Source: Cohnella sp. AR92
GTDB taxonomy: Bacteria; Bacillota; Bacilli; Paenibacillales; Paenibacillaceae
NCBI RefSeq assembly: GCF_003990975.1
Contig: NZ_RZJR01000010.1
Span: forward strand, 1-64,000
Length of the DNA: 64,000 nt
Reading direction: 5' to 3'
How positions within the stretch are numbered: position 1 is the first letter of the stretch; the number at the start of each line of letters is the position of its first letter. Below are positions 8,380-18,294 of the stretch, piece by piece. A model generated the notes under the pieces. That model worked only from the letters and a program-made list of their open reading frames with translations. It was not told where the DNA came from and searched no databases. The translations under genes and the position numbers were made by a program.

Positions 8380-9594
8380 TTGTCTAAGCCAAAGGTGTTC
8401 GAGAAGCCGACGGGAGTGAAGGATTATCTGCCGAATGCGGTCGCGAAGCTTCGCCGCATCGAGCGGGACGTGCTGGAGTGCATGCGCCGCTGGGGGTACG
8501 AGCAGATCATGACGCCGACGATGGAATATTACGACACGGTCGGGGTCGCGAGCGCCACTTCGGATCAGAAGCTGTTCAAGCTGCTGAACCAGAAGGGGAC
8601 GACGATCGTGCTGCGTCCGGAGATGACGTCTCCTATCGCGCGGGTCGTCTCTTCGCTGCTTAAGGAGGTTCCTTTCCCGCTGCGGCTTAGCTATCACTCG
8701 AACGTGTTCCGCGCCTTCGAGGAAGAAGCCGGACGGGACGCGGAGTTCTTCCAGACCGGCGTCGAGCTCGTCGGGGATTCTTCGTCTGAAGCGGATGCGG
8801 AGGTCATCGCGCTCGCCATTGCTTCGCTTAAGGCGGCCGGAGTTCCTTCGTTCAAGATCGCCGTCGGGCATGTCGGCTTCCTGAACGGGCTGTTCAAGGA
8901 AGCCCTTCCGGGGCGTCCGGAGGAGCAGGAGCTCCTGAAGACGCATCTGCTGCAGCGCGATCACGTCGGCTATCGCGATGCCTTGAAGAAGCTCACGCTC
9001 GAAGAGAGCGTTCGTTCCGAGTTGGAAGGAATCCTTCGCCTGCGCGGCGGCGTCGAGGTGTGCGACCAGGCGCTGCGCCTGAGCGGCAGCCCGGACGCCC
9101 AAGCGGCCATCCGCCAGCTGTGCGAGGTATGGGAAGTGCTCGTTGCGTATGGCGTGCAGGAGCATGTTCTGATCGACCTGACGATGATCGGCGACTTCTC
9201 TTACTACACGGGGATGACTTTCGAAGGGTATGCTTCTCATCTGGGCTTCCCGGTGTGCAGCGGAGGCCGTTACGACAACCTGCTGTCCCAATTCGGACGG
9301 CCTGCGGCGGCAACGGGCTTCGCGCTCAAGACGAACCGCATCCTGGAAGTCGTGGCGGATGACGAGGACGAAGAGACTCGCGTGCTGATCGTCTATGCGA
9401 AGGAATCGCGGCGGGAAGCGCTGCTCGAAGCGGAGAGGATTCGCGAAGAGGGCTTGGCCGCGGTGACGGAGAAAGCGGAAGCTCTCGCAGACGTGCTGCC
9501 AATGCTGCGCGCCGAAGCGAAGCATGGCGCTTTCGCCCATCTGGGGATGACCTTCGCCAGCTTGATCGTCTATGGGGAGGAGGAGCAAGAATGA
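8380..9594 (+). CDS. hisZ: ATP phosphoribosyltransferase regulatory subunit HisZ
   Basis: A 404-residue histidyl-tRNA-synthetase-like protein that binds the short HisG to form active ATP phosphoribosyltransferase, the first histidine-biosynthetic enzyme. Class II synthetase-type motifs are seen: [10 protein letters not shown] near 46, [14 protein letters not shown] near 76, [11 protein letters not shown] near 118 and [12 protein letters not shown] near 294. The TTG at 8380 is preceded by AGAGGG. The 3' end overlaps hisG by 4 nt. It is the first gene of an eight-gene his operon. Confidence 0.95.
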   Translation: MSKPKVFEKPTGVKDYLPNAVAKLRRIERDVLECMRRWGYEQIMTPTMEYYDTVGVASATSDQKLFKLLNQKGTTIVLRPEMTSPIARVVSSLLKEVPFPLRLSYHSNVFRAFEEEAGRDAEFFQTGVELVGDSSSEADAEVIALAIASLKAAGVPSFKIAVGHVGFLNGLFKEALPGRPEEQELLKTHLLQRDHVGYRDALKKLTLEESVRSELEGILRLRGGVEVCDQALRLSGSPDAQAAIRQLCEVWEVLVAYGVQEHVLIDLTMIGDFSYYTGMTFEGYASHLGFPVCSGGRYDNLLSQFGRPAAATGFALKTNRILEVVADDEDEETRVLIVYAKESRREALLEAERIREEGLAAVTEKAEALADVLPMLRAEAKHGAFAHLGMTFASLIVYGEEEQE

Positions 9595-10229
9595 CCGACA
9601 ACGGAGTCCTGAAGGTAGCGATGCCGAAGGGAAGAATCTATAAGCAAGCGAGCAAGCTGTTCCGGGAAGCGGGATTGACGATTCCCGAGGACTTCGACGA
9701 TTCCCGCAAGCTGATCATTCCGGTTCCCGAAGCGAACATGGAGTTCATCATGGCGAAGCCGGTCGACGTGCCGACTTACGTGGAATACGGCGTGGCCGAT
9801 ATCGGCATCGTCGGCAAGGACGTGCTGATGGAAGAGAACAAGGACGTCTACGAGCTCCTCGATCTGGCTATCGCGAAGTGCCGCATGTCGGTGATCGGGC
9901 TTCCGGGCTGGAAGCCGGTCATGAATCCGCGGGTGGCGACGAAGTATCCGAATGTCGCTTCCCAGTACTTCCGCGAGCAAGGCCAACAGGTCGAGGTCAT
10001 CAAGCTTAACGGCTCCATCGAGCTGGCTCCGCTCATCGGCCTGGCCGACCGGATCGTCGACATGGTGGAGACGGGACAGACGCTGAAGGAGAACGGGCTC
10101 GTGGAGATGGAGACGCTGTTCTCCGTGACGAGCCGTCTCATCGCGAACCGGGTAAGCTACCGATTGAAGAACAATGCCATTCAAGCCTTATGCGACCGCT
10201 TGAGCCAGAGGATCGCGATTCGCAGCTAA
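9591..10229 (+). CDS. hisG: ATP phosphoribosyltransferase catalytic subunit, short form
   Basis: A 212-residue HisG of the short class, lacking the C-terminal regulatory domain and needing HisZ, which is encoded immediately upstream with ATGA overlap. It condenses ATP with PRPP. Visible features are [12 protein letters not shown] near the N-terminus, [16 protein letters not shown] near 68 and a PRPP-binding segment [19 protein letters not shown] near 150. PRPP synthase is encoded just after the operon at 15163. Confidence 0.96.
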   Translation: MTDNGVLKVAMPKGRIYKQASKLFREAGLTIPEDFDDSRKLIIPVPEANMEFIMAKPVDVPTYVEYGVADIGIVGKDVLMEENKDVYELLDLAIAKCRMSVIGLPGWKPVMNPRVATKYPNVASQYFREQGQQVEVIKLNGSIELAPLIGLADRIVDMVETGQTLKENGLVEMETLFSVTSRLIANRVSYRLKNNAIQALCDRLSQRIAIRS

Positions 10230-10268
10230 GGCTACGATACAGGATTGAGGAGAAGGAGGGTGTCGAAA

Positions 10269-11558
10269 ATGTATATCGGATCCGCTGACGGCTTCCGTCT
10301 GGAACGCCAGACCGAATACGGAACGCCCGAGCAGAACGCCGCGGCGAAGGAGATCGTCGAGGCGGTGAAGCTCGAAGGAGACGCGGCTCTCCTGCGGTAC
10401 ACGGAGAAGCTGGATAAGGTGAAGCTTCGGCCGGAAGAGCTAAGAGTTACGCAAGAGGAGATAACGGCTGCCTACGACAAGGTCGAGCCGGAGTTCCTCG
10501 CCGCGCTGCGCCAGGCGGCGGCGAACATCACCGCCTTCCACGAGAAGCAGAAGCGCACGACCTGGATCGACGCGCAGCCGGATGGCACGCTGCTCGGGAT
10601 GGTGCTGCGGCCGCTTCGCCGCGTCGGCCTGTACGTGCCCGGAGGCAAGGCGGCGTATCCGTCGTCGGTGCTGATGAACGTGCTTCCCGCCAAGGTAGCC
10701 GGCGTGCCGGAGATCGTCATGGTGACGCCGCCGGCGACCGGCGGGCGCGAAGGCATCGACCCGTACATCTTAGTGGCGGCCGCGGAAGCGGGCGTGACGG
10801 AGATGTACCGGATCGGAGGAGCGCAGGCGGTTGCCGCGCTCGCCTATGGGACGGCGAGCATTCCCGCCGTCGACAAGATCTGCGGGCCCGGCAACATCTA
10901 CGTGGCGCTGGCGAAACGCGCCGTGTTCGGCGCGGTCGACATCGACAGCATCGCCGGGCCTAGCGAGATCGCGGTGCTGGCGGACGACACCGCCGACGCC
11001 GGATACATCGCCGCCGACATGCTGTCGCAGGCGGAGCATGACGAGATGGCGTCCGCGGTGCTCGTGACGCCGTCGGAGAAGCTCGCCGCTGCAGTTGCGG
11101 CAGAGCTCAAGCGCCAGGTGGCGACGCTGCCGCGGCGCGAGATCGCGGAGAAGTCGCTGGAGCAATACGGCGCCATCCTGACGGTGGCGACGATGGCTGA
11201 AGGCGTGCAGGTCATCAACAAGCTCGCTCCCGAGCATCTGGAAGTGATGACCGAGGATCCGCTGGAGCTTCTCGGAGGCATCGAGAACGCGGGCGCGATC
11301 TTCCTCGGCCCGTACAGCTCGGAGCCGGTCGGCGACTACTTCGCGGGACCGAACCACATTCTGCCGACGAACGGAACGGCGCGGTTCTCCTCGCCGCTGA
11401 ACGTCGATCACTTCCTTAAGAAATCAAGCTTGATCCGATACAGCCGCCAAGCTCTCCTGAGAGACGCGGCAGGCATTGCGACGCTGGCCAGGCATGAAGG
11501 GCTCGAAGCCCATGCCCGCGCGGTCGAAATTCGATTAGAAGGTGGAGATTCTAAATGA
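10269..11558 (+). CDS. hisD: Histidinol dehydrogenase
   Basis: A zinc enzyme of 429 residues that oxidises histidinol to histidine in two NAD-dependent steps. Visible family segments are [61 protein letters not shown] and the [21 protein letters not shown] region. The ATG at 10269 is chosen because AAGGAGG lies at 10253-10259 with 9-nt spacing; an in-frame TTG at 10245 and a GTG at 10260 are worse placed. Its end overlaps hisB by 4 nt. Confidence 0.95.
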   Translation: MYIGSADGFRLERQTEYGTPEQNAAAKEIVEAVKLEGDAALLRYTEKLDKVKLRPEELRVTQEEITAAYDKVEPEFLAALRQAAANITAFHEKQKRTTWIDAQPDGTLLGMVLRPLRRVGLYVPGGKAAYPSSVLMNVLPAKVAGVPEIVMVTPPATGGREGIDPYILVAAAEAGVTEMYRIGGAQAVAALAYGTASIPAVDKICGPGNIYVALAKRAVFGAVDIDSIAGPSEIAVLADDTADAGYIAADMLSQAEHDEMASAVLVTPSEKLAAAVAAELKRQVATLPRREIAEKSLEQYGAILTVATMAEGVQVINKLAPEHLEVMTEDPLELLGGIENAGAIFLGPYSSEPVGDYFAGPNHILPTNGTARFSSPLNVDHFLKKSSLIRYSRQALLRDAAGIATLARHEGLEAHARAVEIRLEGGDSK

Positions 11559-12157
11559 CGGTACCTGCTGGCACGCGCGCCGCCGAAGTGGCGCGCAAGA
11601 CGAACGAGACCGATATCAAGCTGTCCCTTGGCGTGGACGGAACGGGCGCGGTTCAGCTCGAGACGGACGTTCCCTTCCTGAATCACATGCTGGACCTGTT
11701 CGCCAAGCACGGCCAATTCGACCTGAACGTTGAAGCGAAAGGCGACATCGACATCGACGATCACCATACGGTCGAAGACATCGGCATCTGCCTCGGTCTG
11801 GCGCTGCGCGAGGCGCTCGGGGATAAAACCGGCATCAAGCGCTACGCGAGCGTGTTCGTGCCGATGGACGAGGCGCTGGCTCAAGTTATCATCGACTTGA
11901 GCAATCGACCGCACTTCGAGTACCGCGCCGAATACCCGTCGACTCAAGTCGGCAGCTTCACGACGGAGCTCGTTGAAGAGTTCCTGTGGAAGTTCGCTCT
12001 CGAAGCCCGCGTCACGCTGCATGTCATCGTGCATTACGGCCGCAATACGCATCACATGATCGAGGCGGTGTTCAAGGCGCTCGGACGCGCGCTGGACGAA
12101 GCGACTACGATCGATCCTCGGGTGAAAGGCGTGCCTTCGACGAAGGGAGTGCTGTAA
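11555..12157 (+). CDS. hisB: Imidazoleglycerol-phosphate dehydratase
   Basis: A monofunctional HisB of 200 residues without the N-terminal phosphatase domain of enterobacteria. Its manganese-binding histidine motifs are [25 protein letters not shown] and the C-terminal [18 protein letters not shown]. It overlaps hisD by 4 nt and is followed by hisH one base after its stop. Confidence 0.96.
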   Translation: MTVPAGTRAAEVARKTNETDIKLSLGVDGTGAVQLETDVPFLNHMLDLFAKHGQFDLNVEAKGDIDIDDHHTVEDIGICLGLALREALGDKTGIKRYASVFVPMDEALAQVIIDLSNRPHFEYRAEYPSTQVGSFTTELVEEFLWKFALEARVTLHVIVHYGRNTHHMIEAVFKALGRALDEATTIDPRVKGVPSTKGVL

Positions 12158-12158
12158 G

Positions 12159-12779
12159 TTGATCGCCATCATCGATTACGGCATGGGCAATCTGCACAGC
12201 GTCAGCAAGGCCATCGAGCGGCTTGGAGCCGAAGCCGTCGTCACCTCGAAGCCGGAGGAGATCCTGGCGGCGGACGGAGCGATTCTGCCCGGCGTCGGGG
12301 CGTTCGGAGACGCGATGAGCAATCTTCGCGAGACCGGCCTCGAGAGCGTCGTGAAGGAATATGCGGCCTCCGGCAAGCCGCTGCTCGGCATCTGCCTCGG
12401 CATGCAGCTTCTGTTCGACGAGAGCGAGGAGCACGGGACTCACGCCGGACTGGGCCTTCTTCCAGGCAAGGTCGTGCGCTTTCGGGGAGATTACAAGGTG
12501 CCGCACATGGGCTGGAACGAGCTGTCGTTCTCGCAAGCGAGCCCGCTCTTCAAGGGGCTCGCTCCAGGCCATGTCTACTTCGTGCATTCCTATCACGCGC
12601 TCCCCGAGCGCATAGAGGATCTCCTGGCGACGACCGACTACCACCAGGCGGTAACGGCGATCGTCGGCCGCGGGTCGGTATACGGCATGCAGTTCCATCC
12701 GGAGAAGAGCGGCGAGCTGGGCATGGCGCTGCTGAATAACTTCATCATGTTGACTTCTAACGGGACTAATAATTTATAA
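12159..12779 (+). CDS. hisH: Imidazole glycerol phosphate synthase, glutaminase subunit
   Basis: A class I glutamine amidotransferase of 206 residues that feeds ammonia to HisF. It shows IIDYGMGNLHSV at the start, the nucleophile loop LGICLGMQLLFD with the catalytic cysteine near residue 80, and FHPEKSGE with the catalytic His/Glu near 180. The start is TTG at 12159 with AAGGGA nine bases upstream. Confidence 0.95.
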   Translation: MIAIIDYGMGNLHSVSKAIERLGAEAVVTSKPEEILAADGAILPGVGAFGDAMSNLRETGLESVVKEYAASGKPLLGICLGMQLLFDESEEHGTHAGLGLLPGKVVRFRGDYKVPHMGWNELSFSQASPLFKGLAPGHVYFVHSYHALPERIEDLLATTDYHQAVTAIVGRGSVYGMQFHPEKSGELGMALLNNFIMLTSNGTNNL

Positions 12780-12797
12780 ACCGAAGGATTGAGTGCT

Positions 12798-13553
12798 TTG
12801 CGCTTCAGGCCCTGTATCGATATCCACCAAGGCAAGGTCAAGCAGATCGTCGGCGAGACGCTGCAGGAAGACGCCGCGAAGGTCGTGGAGAACTTCGTGT
12901 CCGAGCGGGACTCCGCCTATTATGCCGCGATGTACAAGGAAGACGGGTTGGCCGGCGGCCACATCATCATGCTGGGCGGCGGGAACGAGGAGGCTGCTTC
13001 GAAGGCGCTTCGCGCCTACCCTCAAGGCCTGCAGATCGGCGGCGGCATCAACGCCGAGAACGCGGCGGGCTACCTGGAAGACGGGGCGTCGCACGTCATC
13101 GTGACCTCCTACGTCTTCCGGGACGGCCGGCTTCAGATGGACAATCTTCGCAAGATCGTCTCGGAGGTCGGCAGGGAGAAGCTCGTGCTGGACTTAAGCT
13201 GCAAGGAACGCGAAGGCCGGTGGTTCGTGGTGACGAACCAATGGACGAGGTTCAGCGACGTGGAGCTGAACGAAGCTTCGATCCGCGAGCTGGAGAGCTA
13301 TTGCAGCGAATTTCTCGTGCATGCCGTGGATGTGGAAGGCAAGAGAGAAGGCGTTCAAGAGAAGCTGGCGAGGCAGCTGTCCGAGTGGGTCCGGATACCG
13401 ACGACTTATGCCGGAGGAGCCCGTTCGCTTGCCGATCTCGAGCATTTCCGGTCGTTGACCGGCGGCAAGCTGGACATTACGATCGGCAGCGCGCTGGACA
13501 TCTTCGGAGGATCGCTTCCCTATCGGGAAGTGGTGGACTATTGCCGGCGTTAA
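12798..13553 (+). CDS. hisA: Eukaryotic-type ProFAR isomerase (HIS6-like HisA)
   Basis: A TIM-barrel isomerase of about 251 residues in the slot where bacterial hisA normally sits. The sequence is not the usual bacterial HisA: it reads FRPCIDIHQGKVKQIVG at the N-terminus, then SYVFRDG, LVLDLSC, EFLVHAVDVEGK, TTYAGGARSLADL and TIGSALDIFGG. From memory these match yeast His6 blocks (CIDLHNG, KQIVGGTL, VDLSC, HAADVEG, YAGGAKS, GSSLDIFGG) far better than the bacterial PAIDL type. Catalytic aspartates are retained (CID near residue 6, LDLS near 133). TTG 12798 is preferred because GAAGGA ends at 12788; TTG 12789 touches that site. Confidence 0.9.
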   Translation: MRFRPCIDIHQGKVKQIVGETLQEDAAKVVENFVSERDSAYYAAMYKEDGLAGGHIIMLGGGNEEAASKALRAYPQGLQIGGGINAENAAGYLEDGASHVIVTSYVFRDGRLQMDNLRKIVSEVGREKLVLDLSCKEREGRWFVVTNQWTRFSDVELNEASIRELESYCSEFLVHAVDVEGKREGVQEKLARQLSEWVRIPTTYAGGARSLADLEHFRSLTGGKLDITIGSALDIFGGSLPYREVVDYCRR

Positions 13554-13568
13554 GAAGGAGGCCATAAC

Positions 13569-14327
13569 ATGCTAGCCAAGAGAATTATCCCTTGCCTCGA
13601 CGTGAAGGACGGACGCGTCGTGAAGGGCGTTAACTTCGTCAATCTGAGGGACGCCGGCGATCCGGTGGAGCTCGCGGCGATCTACGACCGCGAAGGCGCC
13701 GACGAACTCGTGTTCCTGGATATCTCCGCCTCGGTCGAAGGCCGGGCGACGATGATCGAGGTCGTGCGTCGCACGGCGGGAGAGATCACGATCCCGTTCA
13801 CGGTGGGCGGAGGCATCTCGTCGACGGACGACATGAAGCGGCTGCTTCGCGCGGGAGCCGATAAGATCGGCATCAACACGGCGGCGATTCGCCACCCGGA
13901 TCTGATCAGCGAAGGCTCGAAGATCTTCGGAGCGCAATGCATCGTCGTCGCGATCGACGCGAAGTTCAACTCCGAATGGGGAGAATGGGAAGTGTTCACG
14001 CATGGCGGCCGCAACCCGACCGGCATCCGGGCGTTGGAATGGGCGAAGGAAGCGGAGCGCAGAGGAGCGGGAGAACTGCTGCTGACCAGCATGGACGCGG
14101 ACGGAACGAAGGACGGCTTCGACCTGAAGCTCACTTCGGCGGTATCCGGCAGCGTAGGCATACCGGTCATCGCCTCCGGAGGGGCGGGCAATGCCGGACA
14201 TTTCGTCGACGTCTTCGCGCAAGGGCAGGCGGATGCCGGGCTTGCCGCAAGCATTTTCCACTACAAGGAAGTAACCGTCCGGGAGGTCAAGGATACTCTT
14301 CGGGCACAAGGAGTGAATGTCAGATGA
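13569..14327 (+). CDS. hisF: Imidazole glycerol phosphate synthase, cyclase subunit
   Basis: A HisF TIM barrel of 252 residues that closes the imidazole ring with ammonia from HisH. The conserved [19 protein letters not shown] opens the protein (CLD with catalytic Asp11), followed by [27 protein letters not shown] with Asp130, [11 protein letters not shown] and [16 protein letters not shown] lies 7 nt before the ATG. It overlaps hisI by 4 nt. Confidence 0.97.
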   Translation: MLAKRIIPCLDVKDGRVVKGVNFVNLRDAGDPVELAAIYDREGADELVFLDISASVEGRATMIEVVRRTAGEITIPFTVGGGISSTDDMKRLLRAGADKIGINTAAIRHPDLISEGSKIFGAQCIVVAIDAKFNSEWGEWEVFTHGGRNPTGIRALEWAKEAERRGAGELLLTSMDADGTKDGFDLKLTSAVSGSVGIPVIASGGAGNAGHFVDVFAQGQADAGLAASIFHYKEVTVREVKDTLRAQGVNVR

Positions 14328-14983
14328 CAACGAAGCTTATCGATGAGATCAAGTGGAGCGCGGAAGGGCTCGTTCCGGCTATCGTTCAGGACGCCGTAAG
14401 CAAGGAAGTCTTGATGCTGGCTTACATGAACCAGGAGTCGCTGAAGCTGTCCCTCGACAGCGGGGAGACCTGGTTCTGGAGCCGTTCTCGCAGCGAGCTG
14501 TGGCATAAGGGCGGAACCAGCGGCAACACGCAGAAGATCGTCTCCCTGCGCTACGATTGCGACGGAGACACGCTGCTCGTCCAAGTCGTTCCGAACGGTC
14601 CGGCCTGCCACACGGGAGCTTATACCTGCTTCTATCGCGACGCGAACGGGGAGCTTCCGGAGGAGAAGCTTCCAACTGCGGACCGTTTCGCGCCGCTCAG
14701 CGGGCTGGAAGAGACGATCGCGAAGCGGGAAGCCGAGCGTCCGGAAGGCTCCTACACGACATACCTGTTCGAGAAAGGCCTCGACAAGATCCTGAAGAAG
14801 ATCGGGGAAGAGACGGCCGAGGTCATCATCGGCGGCAAGAACGAGGACAAGCAGGAGATCCGCAGCGAAGCGGCGGACCTGATCTTCCATCTGATGGTGC
14901 TTCTGCGCCAGCAGAGAATTCCGTTCGACGACGTGCTGGCGGAGCTCGAATTCCGTCACCGCAAGCCGACGAAGAAAAATTGA
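14324..14983 (+). CDS. hisIE: Bifunctional phosphoribosyl-AMP cyclohydrolase / phosphoribosyl-ATP diphosphatase
   Basis: A two-domain enzyme of 219 residues for steps 2 and 3 of the pathway. The cyclohydrolase domain (about 1-115) has [20 protein letters not shown] and the metal-binding [11 protein letters not shown] and CHTGAYTCF segments. The diphosphatase domain (about 125-215) has [16 protein letters not shown] and [13 protein letters not shown]. The ATG at 14324 overlaps the hisF stop; a much longer reading frame open back to 13937 is only the unused frame over hisF. Last gene of the operon. Confidence 0.96.
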   Translation: MTTKLIDEIKWSAEGLVPAIVQDAVSKEVLMLAYMNQESLKLSLDSGETWFWSRSRSELWHKGGTSGNTQKIVSLRYDCDGDTLLVQVVPNGPACHTGAYTCFYRDANGELPEEKLPTADRFAPLSGLEETIAKREAERPEGSYTTYLFEKGLDKILKKIGEETAEVIIGGKNEDKQEIRSEAADLIFHLMVLLRQQRIPFDDVLAELEFRHRKPTKKN

Positions 14984-14995
14984 AGCATTCGAGTG

Positions 14996-15032
14996 AATTC
15001 GGCGCCGCTTGGCGTCGAATTTTCGCGTTTTT
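14996..15032 (+). terminator. Terminator of the his operon
   Basis: An 11-bp stem joins AATTCGGCGCC to GGCGTCGAATT around GCTT, followed by a broken T-rich tract ending TTTTT. Confidence 0.75.
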
Positions 15033-15074
15033 GCCAATAATTGACCAGCTTTCGGGCAAGATGCGCTTTTTAAG

Positions 15075-15102
15075 TTGCATGTCGACTGTTGTATAATATA
15101 AT
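15075..15102 (+). promoter_or_regulatory. Promoter of prs
   Basis: TTGCAT (15075-15080) and a consensus TATAAT (15097-15102) are spaced by 16 nt. A second overlapping TATAAT starts at 15092. Confidence 0.7.
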
Positions 15103-15162
15103 CTGATTGTGATAAATATCGCATTTATTTGTACTTAATTGATTGAACTTTTGGAGGGGCTC

Positions 15163-16116
15163 ATGTACAGCAGCAGCAAGCTTCGTATTTTCTCGGGAAG
15201 TTCCAACCCGATTCTGGCGGAGAACATCGCGCATCAATTGGGTTTGCCGCTTGGGAAAATCAAGCTTTCCCGTTTCAAGAGCGGGGAAGTGTATGTTCAC
15301 TACGAAGAGACGATCCGCAACTGCGACGTCTTCCTCGTACAATCCTTGTCTCATCCGATCAACGAATTTTTCGTGGAGCTGCTGGTCATGATCGATGCCG
15401 CCAAGCGGGCGTCGGCCAGAACGATCAACATCGTTCTGCCTTACTACGGCTACGCCAGGCAGGAACGCAAGGCCGCGCCGCGCGAGCCGATCTCGGCCAA
15501 GATGGTGGCGGACGTTCTGACGACGGTGGGCGCGAATCGGATCGTGACGATCGATCTGCATGCAGCCGCCATTCAAGGGTTCTTTAATATACCGGTGGAC
15601 CACTTGACCGCGCTGGATCTTCTAAGCGATTACTTGAAGGCGAAGAATATCACCCATCCGGTTATCGTCTCGCCGGATGCCGGCCGCGCGTCTACCGCGG
15701 AGAAGCTGGCGAACCATCTGGATTCTCCGTTCGCCATTATGATCAAGAAGCGTCCGGCGCATAACGAGTCCGTCATCACCCACGTTATCGGGGATGTAGC
15801 GGGCCGTACGCCGATCATTATCGAAGACTTGATCGACACCGGCACGACGATCGTGAACGTAGTCGAAGGCTTGAAGGAGCGGGGAGCCGAGGACGTCTTC
15901 GTCTGCGCGACCCATCCCCTGTTCTCGGGCGACGCTATCAAGAAGCTGGATCACCCGAACATTCGGGAAGTCGTCGTGACGGATTCCATCGCGGTGCCAT
16001 CCTCTTGCTCTTCCCGATTCAAGACGCTGTCCGTTGCGCCGATGCTGGCCGAAGCCATCCGCATCATCATGGAAGGCGGCTCCATCAGCACCCTTTTCAA
16101 GGACAACGGCGTTTAA
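15163..16116 (+). CDS. prs: Ribose-phosphate pyrophosphokinase
   Basis: A PRPP synthase of 317 residues. Family segments are LRIFSGSSNPILAENIA at the start, GYARQERKAAPREPISAK near 99, the divalent-cation loop TIDLHAAAIQGFF near 127, and the PRPP-binding loop IIIEDLIDTGTTI near 216. The ATG at 15163 has TTGGAGGGG upstream; the earlier TTG at 15139 has none. PRPP feeds HisG as well as purine, pyrimidine and NAD synthesis. Bacillus keeps prs elsewhere (near glmU), so its place next to the his operon is a local feature. Confidence 0.95.
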   Translation: MYSSSKLRIFSGSSNPILAENIAHQLGLPLGKIKLSRFKSGEVYVHYEETIRNCDVFLVQSLSHPINEFFVELLVMIDAAKRASARTINIVLPYYGYARQERKAAPREPISAKMVADVLTTVGANRIVTIDLHAAAIQGFFNIPVDHLTALDLLSDYLKAKNITHPVIVSPDAGRASTAEKLANHLDSPFAIMIKKRPAHNESVITHVIGDVAGRTPIIIEDLIDTGTTIVNVVEGLKERGAEDVFVCATHPLFSGDAIKKLDHPNIREVVVTDSIAVPSSCSSRFKTLSVAPMLAEAIRIIMEGGSISTLFKDNGV

Positions 16117-16146
16117 GAAGCTCGAGACGGTTGCGGCGGCGACCCC

Positions 16147-16192
16147 GCCCTCGGGTCCTCTTCCCGAAGCGAAGAGGCACCGGGGGCTTTTT
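16147..16192 (+). terminator. Terminator of prs
   Basis: A long G+C-rich hairpin pairs GCCCTCGGGTCCTCTTC with GAAGAGGCACCGGGGGC, followed by TTTTT. Confidence 0.85.
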
Positions 16193-16258
16193 GCGTGCCG
16201 CCGCCGAGACGGGGCTGGGACGGATATGGGGATTTTGTTTTATGGATGGAGAACGCTG

Positions 16259-16267
16259 TGTTATAAT
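16259..16267 (+). promoter_or_regulatory. Extended -10 of the TPR gene
   Basis: TGTTATAAT at 16259-16267 is a full extended -10 element, with no convincing -35. The coding start is about 70 nt downstream. Confidence 0.55.
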
Positions 16268-16338
16268 CGGGTTGACGCATCCGGCGAAGCCGGAGCCTGA
16301 ACAGATCGGATACCATTCACTACAACCGGGGAGGTGCC

Positions 16339-18078
16339 TTGCGGGTGAACCAACGTAAGCACGCGGTCAAGAATCGGCGCAAGAAAGTCATTCCCTTCTC
16401 TCTGGATGCCACGTTCTTCTTCGAACGGGCGGTTCAATCGCTGGATCGGTTTCATTACGACAAGGCACTGAAGTACTTCCGCCGCGCGGTCGAGTACGAG
16501 CCGAACAACCCCGTCAACCACTGCAACATGGCGGGCATTCTCTCGGAGATGGGGCGCTACGAGGAATCGAATGACGTTCTGAAGACCGTTCTCGAACGAG
16601 TCGATCCTTCGATGACCGAATGCTACTACTATCTCGCGAACAACTTCGCCAACATGGAGAAGTACGAGGATGCGGAGAAAGCCCTCGTTCACTACCTGGA
16701 GAAGGACGAAGAAGGCCAATTCCTCGACGAGGCCGACGAGCTTCTCGAGCTTTTTCGGTATGAGCTGCATCGGCCGACCAAGCTGACGACGATCAAGTCC
16801 AAAGAGAATATCTACGCTCACGATAAGGCTCGCGAGCTGCTCGAAGCGGGACACTTCGCGGAAGCGGTCCGCCTATTGGAAGAAATTATCGAGCGCCAGC
16901 CCGATTTTCTGGCCGCACGTAATAATCTGGGATTGGCATACTACTATATGGGGTTGTTCGACAAGTCGATCCATACGATCCGCGAGGTGCTGGAGGTCGA
17001 GCCGGGCAACCTGCACGCCTTGTGCAACCTGGCGATTTTCTATCAGCATTCGAACATGCAGGAGGAGCTTCGCTCGCTGCTGGGGCTTCTGCTCAAGACG
17101 GTTCCTTTCCATCCGGAGCACGTCTTCAAGCTGTCCACGACGCTCGGCATCGTTGGCGAACACGGGCATGCTTATCGGCACTTCCGCCGGCTTCTGCGCT
17201 CGGGAGAGCTGACCGGCGAGCCCAGCCTGCATCACTTCGCTGCCGTGGCCGCGGCGAACATCGGGCGGTTCGACGATGCGGAGCGGCACTGGCAGCAGGC
17301 GGAACGCCTGGATCGCGAATCGGAAGTGCCGGCCTTCTATCTGCAGAAGCTGCAGAAGATGAGAACCCTCGAAGAGTCGCCGCCAACGCATTACCACTAT
17401 CATCTTCCCTTCGACGAGCAGTTCCGGAAGTGGGCGAACGCTCCGGAGCTGGTGCCTGGAGCGCTCAAGCAGGATCCGCTGATTCGTTCCTCTTTCTTCT
17501 GGGCGCTTCGTCATGGGGACAACCGGACGAAGGCTCAAGTCATCCAAGCGCTCGGTCTCGTGGCGGACCAAGAGGTCATCGAAGCGCTCAAGGCCTTCCT
17601 GATCGATCCGAAGGAGGAAGACGAGCTGAAGCGCGTCGCCGTTCTCGTTCTGAGGTCGATCGGCTTGAACGAGGCCCTCCACGTTCAGTTCGGCGGTCGC
17701 ATGGTGACGCTGGAAGCGAAGCGCAAGGCTCCCAGGCTGCCCGTCTGGGACAGCACCTGGCAGGCGGTTCTGGAGAAAGCGATGGAGCAGATGGCGGGGC
17801 GTTACGACGTCGTCCAGCAGCACGACATGATGACGCTGTGGGTGGACTACCTCTCGCGGGTCTATCCGGACGTTCCGAAGCTGAACAAGTCGTCCGGCTG
17901 GGCGGCCGCGTTGGAATATTGGACGGCGAAGATGCATCGGCAGGCGATCACGTACACCGATCTGGTTGCCCGCTACGAAGCTTCGCAAGCGAGCATCAGC
18001 CGCTATGTGAATCGAATCGACGAGGCTTGCGGCATTCGGGAGAAGATGAAGCAGTCCCTGACGATTCCCCAGCTATAA
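16339..18078 (+). CDS. Tetratricopeptide-repeat protein (YvcD position)
   Basis: A protein of about 579 residues. Residues 25-290 hold TPR units, for example YDKALKYFRRAVEYEPNNP, YEDAEKALVHYLEKDEE, HFAEAVRLLEEIIERQPDF and FDKSIHTIREVLEVEPGN. The last 250 residues are helical, with a HEAT-like stretch near 390-440 and no catalytic motif. It lies between the his genes and trxB, where B. subtilis has the TPR gene yvcD. The TTG at 16339 and the GTG at 16345 are both possible starts after GGGGAGG (16328-16334). A role as a protein-interaction scaffold is inferred from the repeats only. Confidence 0.8.
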   Translation: MRVNQRKHAVKNRRKKVIPFSLDATFFFERAVQSLDRFHYDKALKYFRRAVEYEPNNPVNHCNMAGILSEMGRYEESNDVLKTVLERVDPSMTECYYYLANNFANMEKYEDAEKALVHYLEKDEEGQFLDEADELLELFRYELHRPTKLTTIKSKENIYAHDKARELLEAGHFAEAVRLLEEIIERQPDFLAARNNLGLAYYYMGLFDKSIHTIREVLEVEPGNLHALCNLAIFYQHSNMQEELRSLLGLLLKTVPFHPEHVFKLSTTLGIVGEHGHAYRHFRRLLRSGELTGEPSLHHFAAVAAANIGRFDDAERHWQQAERLDRESEVPAFYLQKLQKMRTLEESPPTHYHYHLPFDEQFRKWANAPELVPGALKQDPLIRSSFFWALRHGDNRTKAQVIQALGLVADQEVIEALKAFLIDPKEEDELKRVAVLVLRSIGLNEALHVQFGGRMVTLEAKRKAPRLPVWDSTWQAVLEKAMEQMAGRYDVVQQHDMMTLWVDYLSRVYPDVPKLNKSSGWAAALEYWTAKMHRQAITYTDLVARYEASQASISRYVNRIDEACGIREKMKQSLTIPQL

Positions 18079-18098
18079 GAAGCGGGATGGAACCTAGC

Positions 18099-18127
18099 TT
18101 GTCGATATTCGTATATACTGTTAGAAT
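18099..18127 (+). promoter_or_regulatory. Promoter of trxB
   Basis: TTGTCG (18099-18104) lies 17 nt before TAGAAT (18122-18127), with an upstream TG giving an extended -10. It predicts a leader of about 160 nt before trxB that contains the 9-bp tandem repeat. Confidence 0.65.
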
Positions 18128-18166
18128 AATGATTACAGTTCAAGCGCCGTTGAGTTCGGCTCGACT

Positions 18167-18204
18167 GGCGTAATAGGCGTAATAGGCGTAATAGGCGGCA
18201 TAGG
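18167..18204 (+). repeat. 9-bp tandem repeat in the trxB leader
   Basis: Three exact copies of GGCGTAATA (18167-18193) are followed by a variant copy GGCGGCATA and GG. It lies in the predicted trxB 5' untranslated region and is of a kind that can change length by slippage. Confidence 0.9.
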
Positions 18205-18294
18205 CAAGAAGAAAGGCCATTCAAGAATCACGGCAACGCGAGATAAACGTCCAAAGCGGCGTTTAAGCGGCCTACCCAGAAGGAGAGAGACCCC

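Noticed and set aside
13937-14983. A 348-codon open frame covering hisIE and half of hisF
   Set aside because: hisF occupies the other frame with full family conservation; the hisIE start is the ATG at 14324 overlapping the hisF stop.
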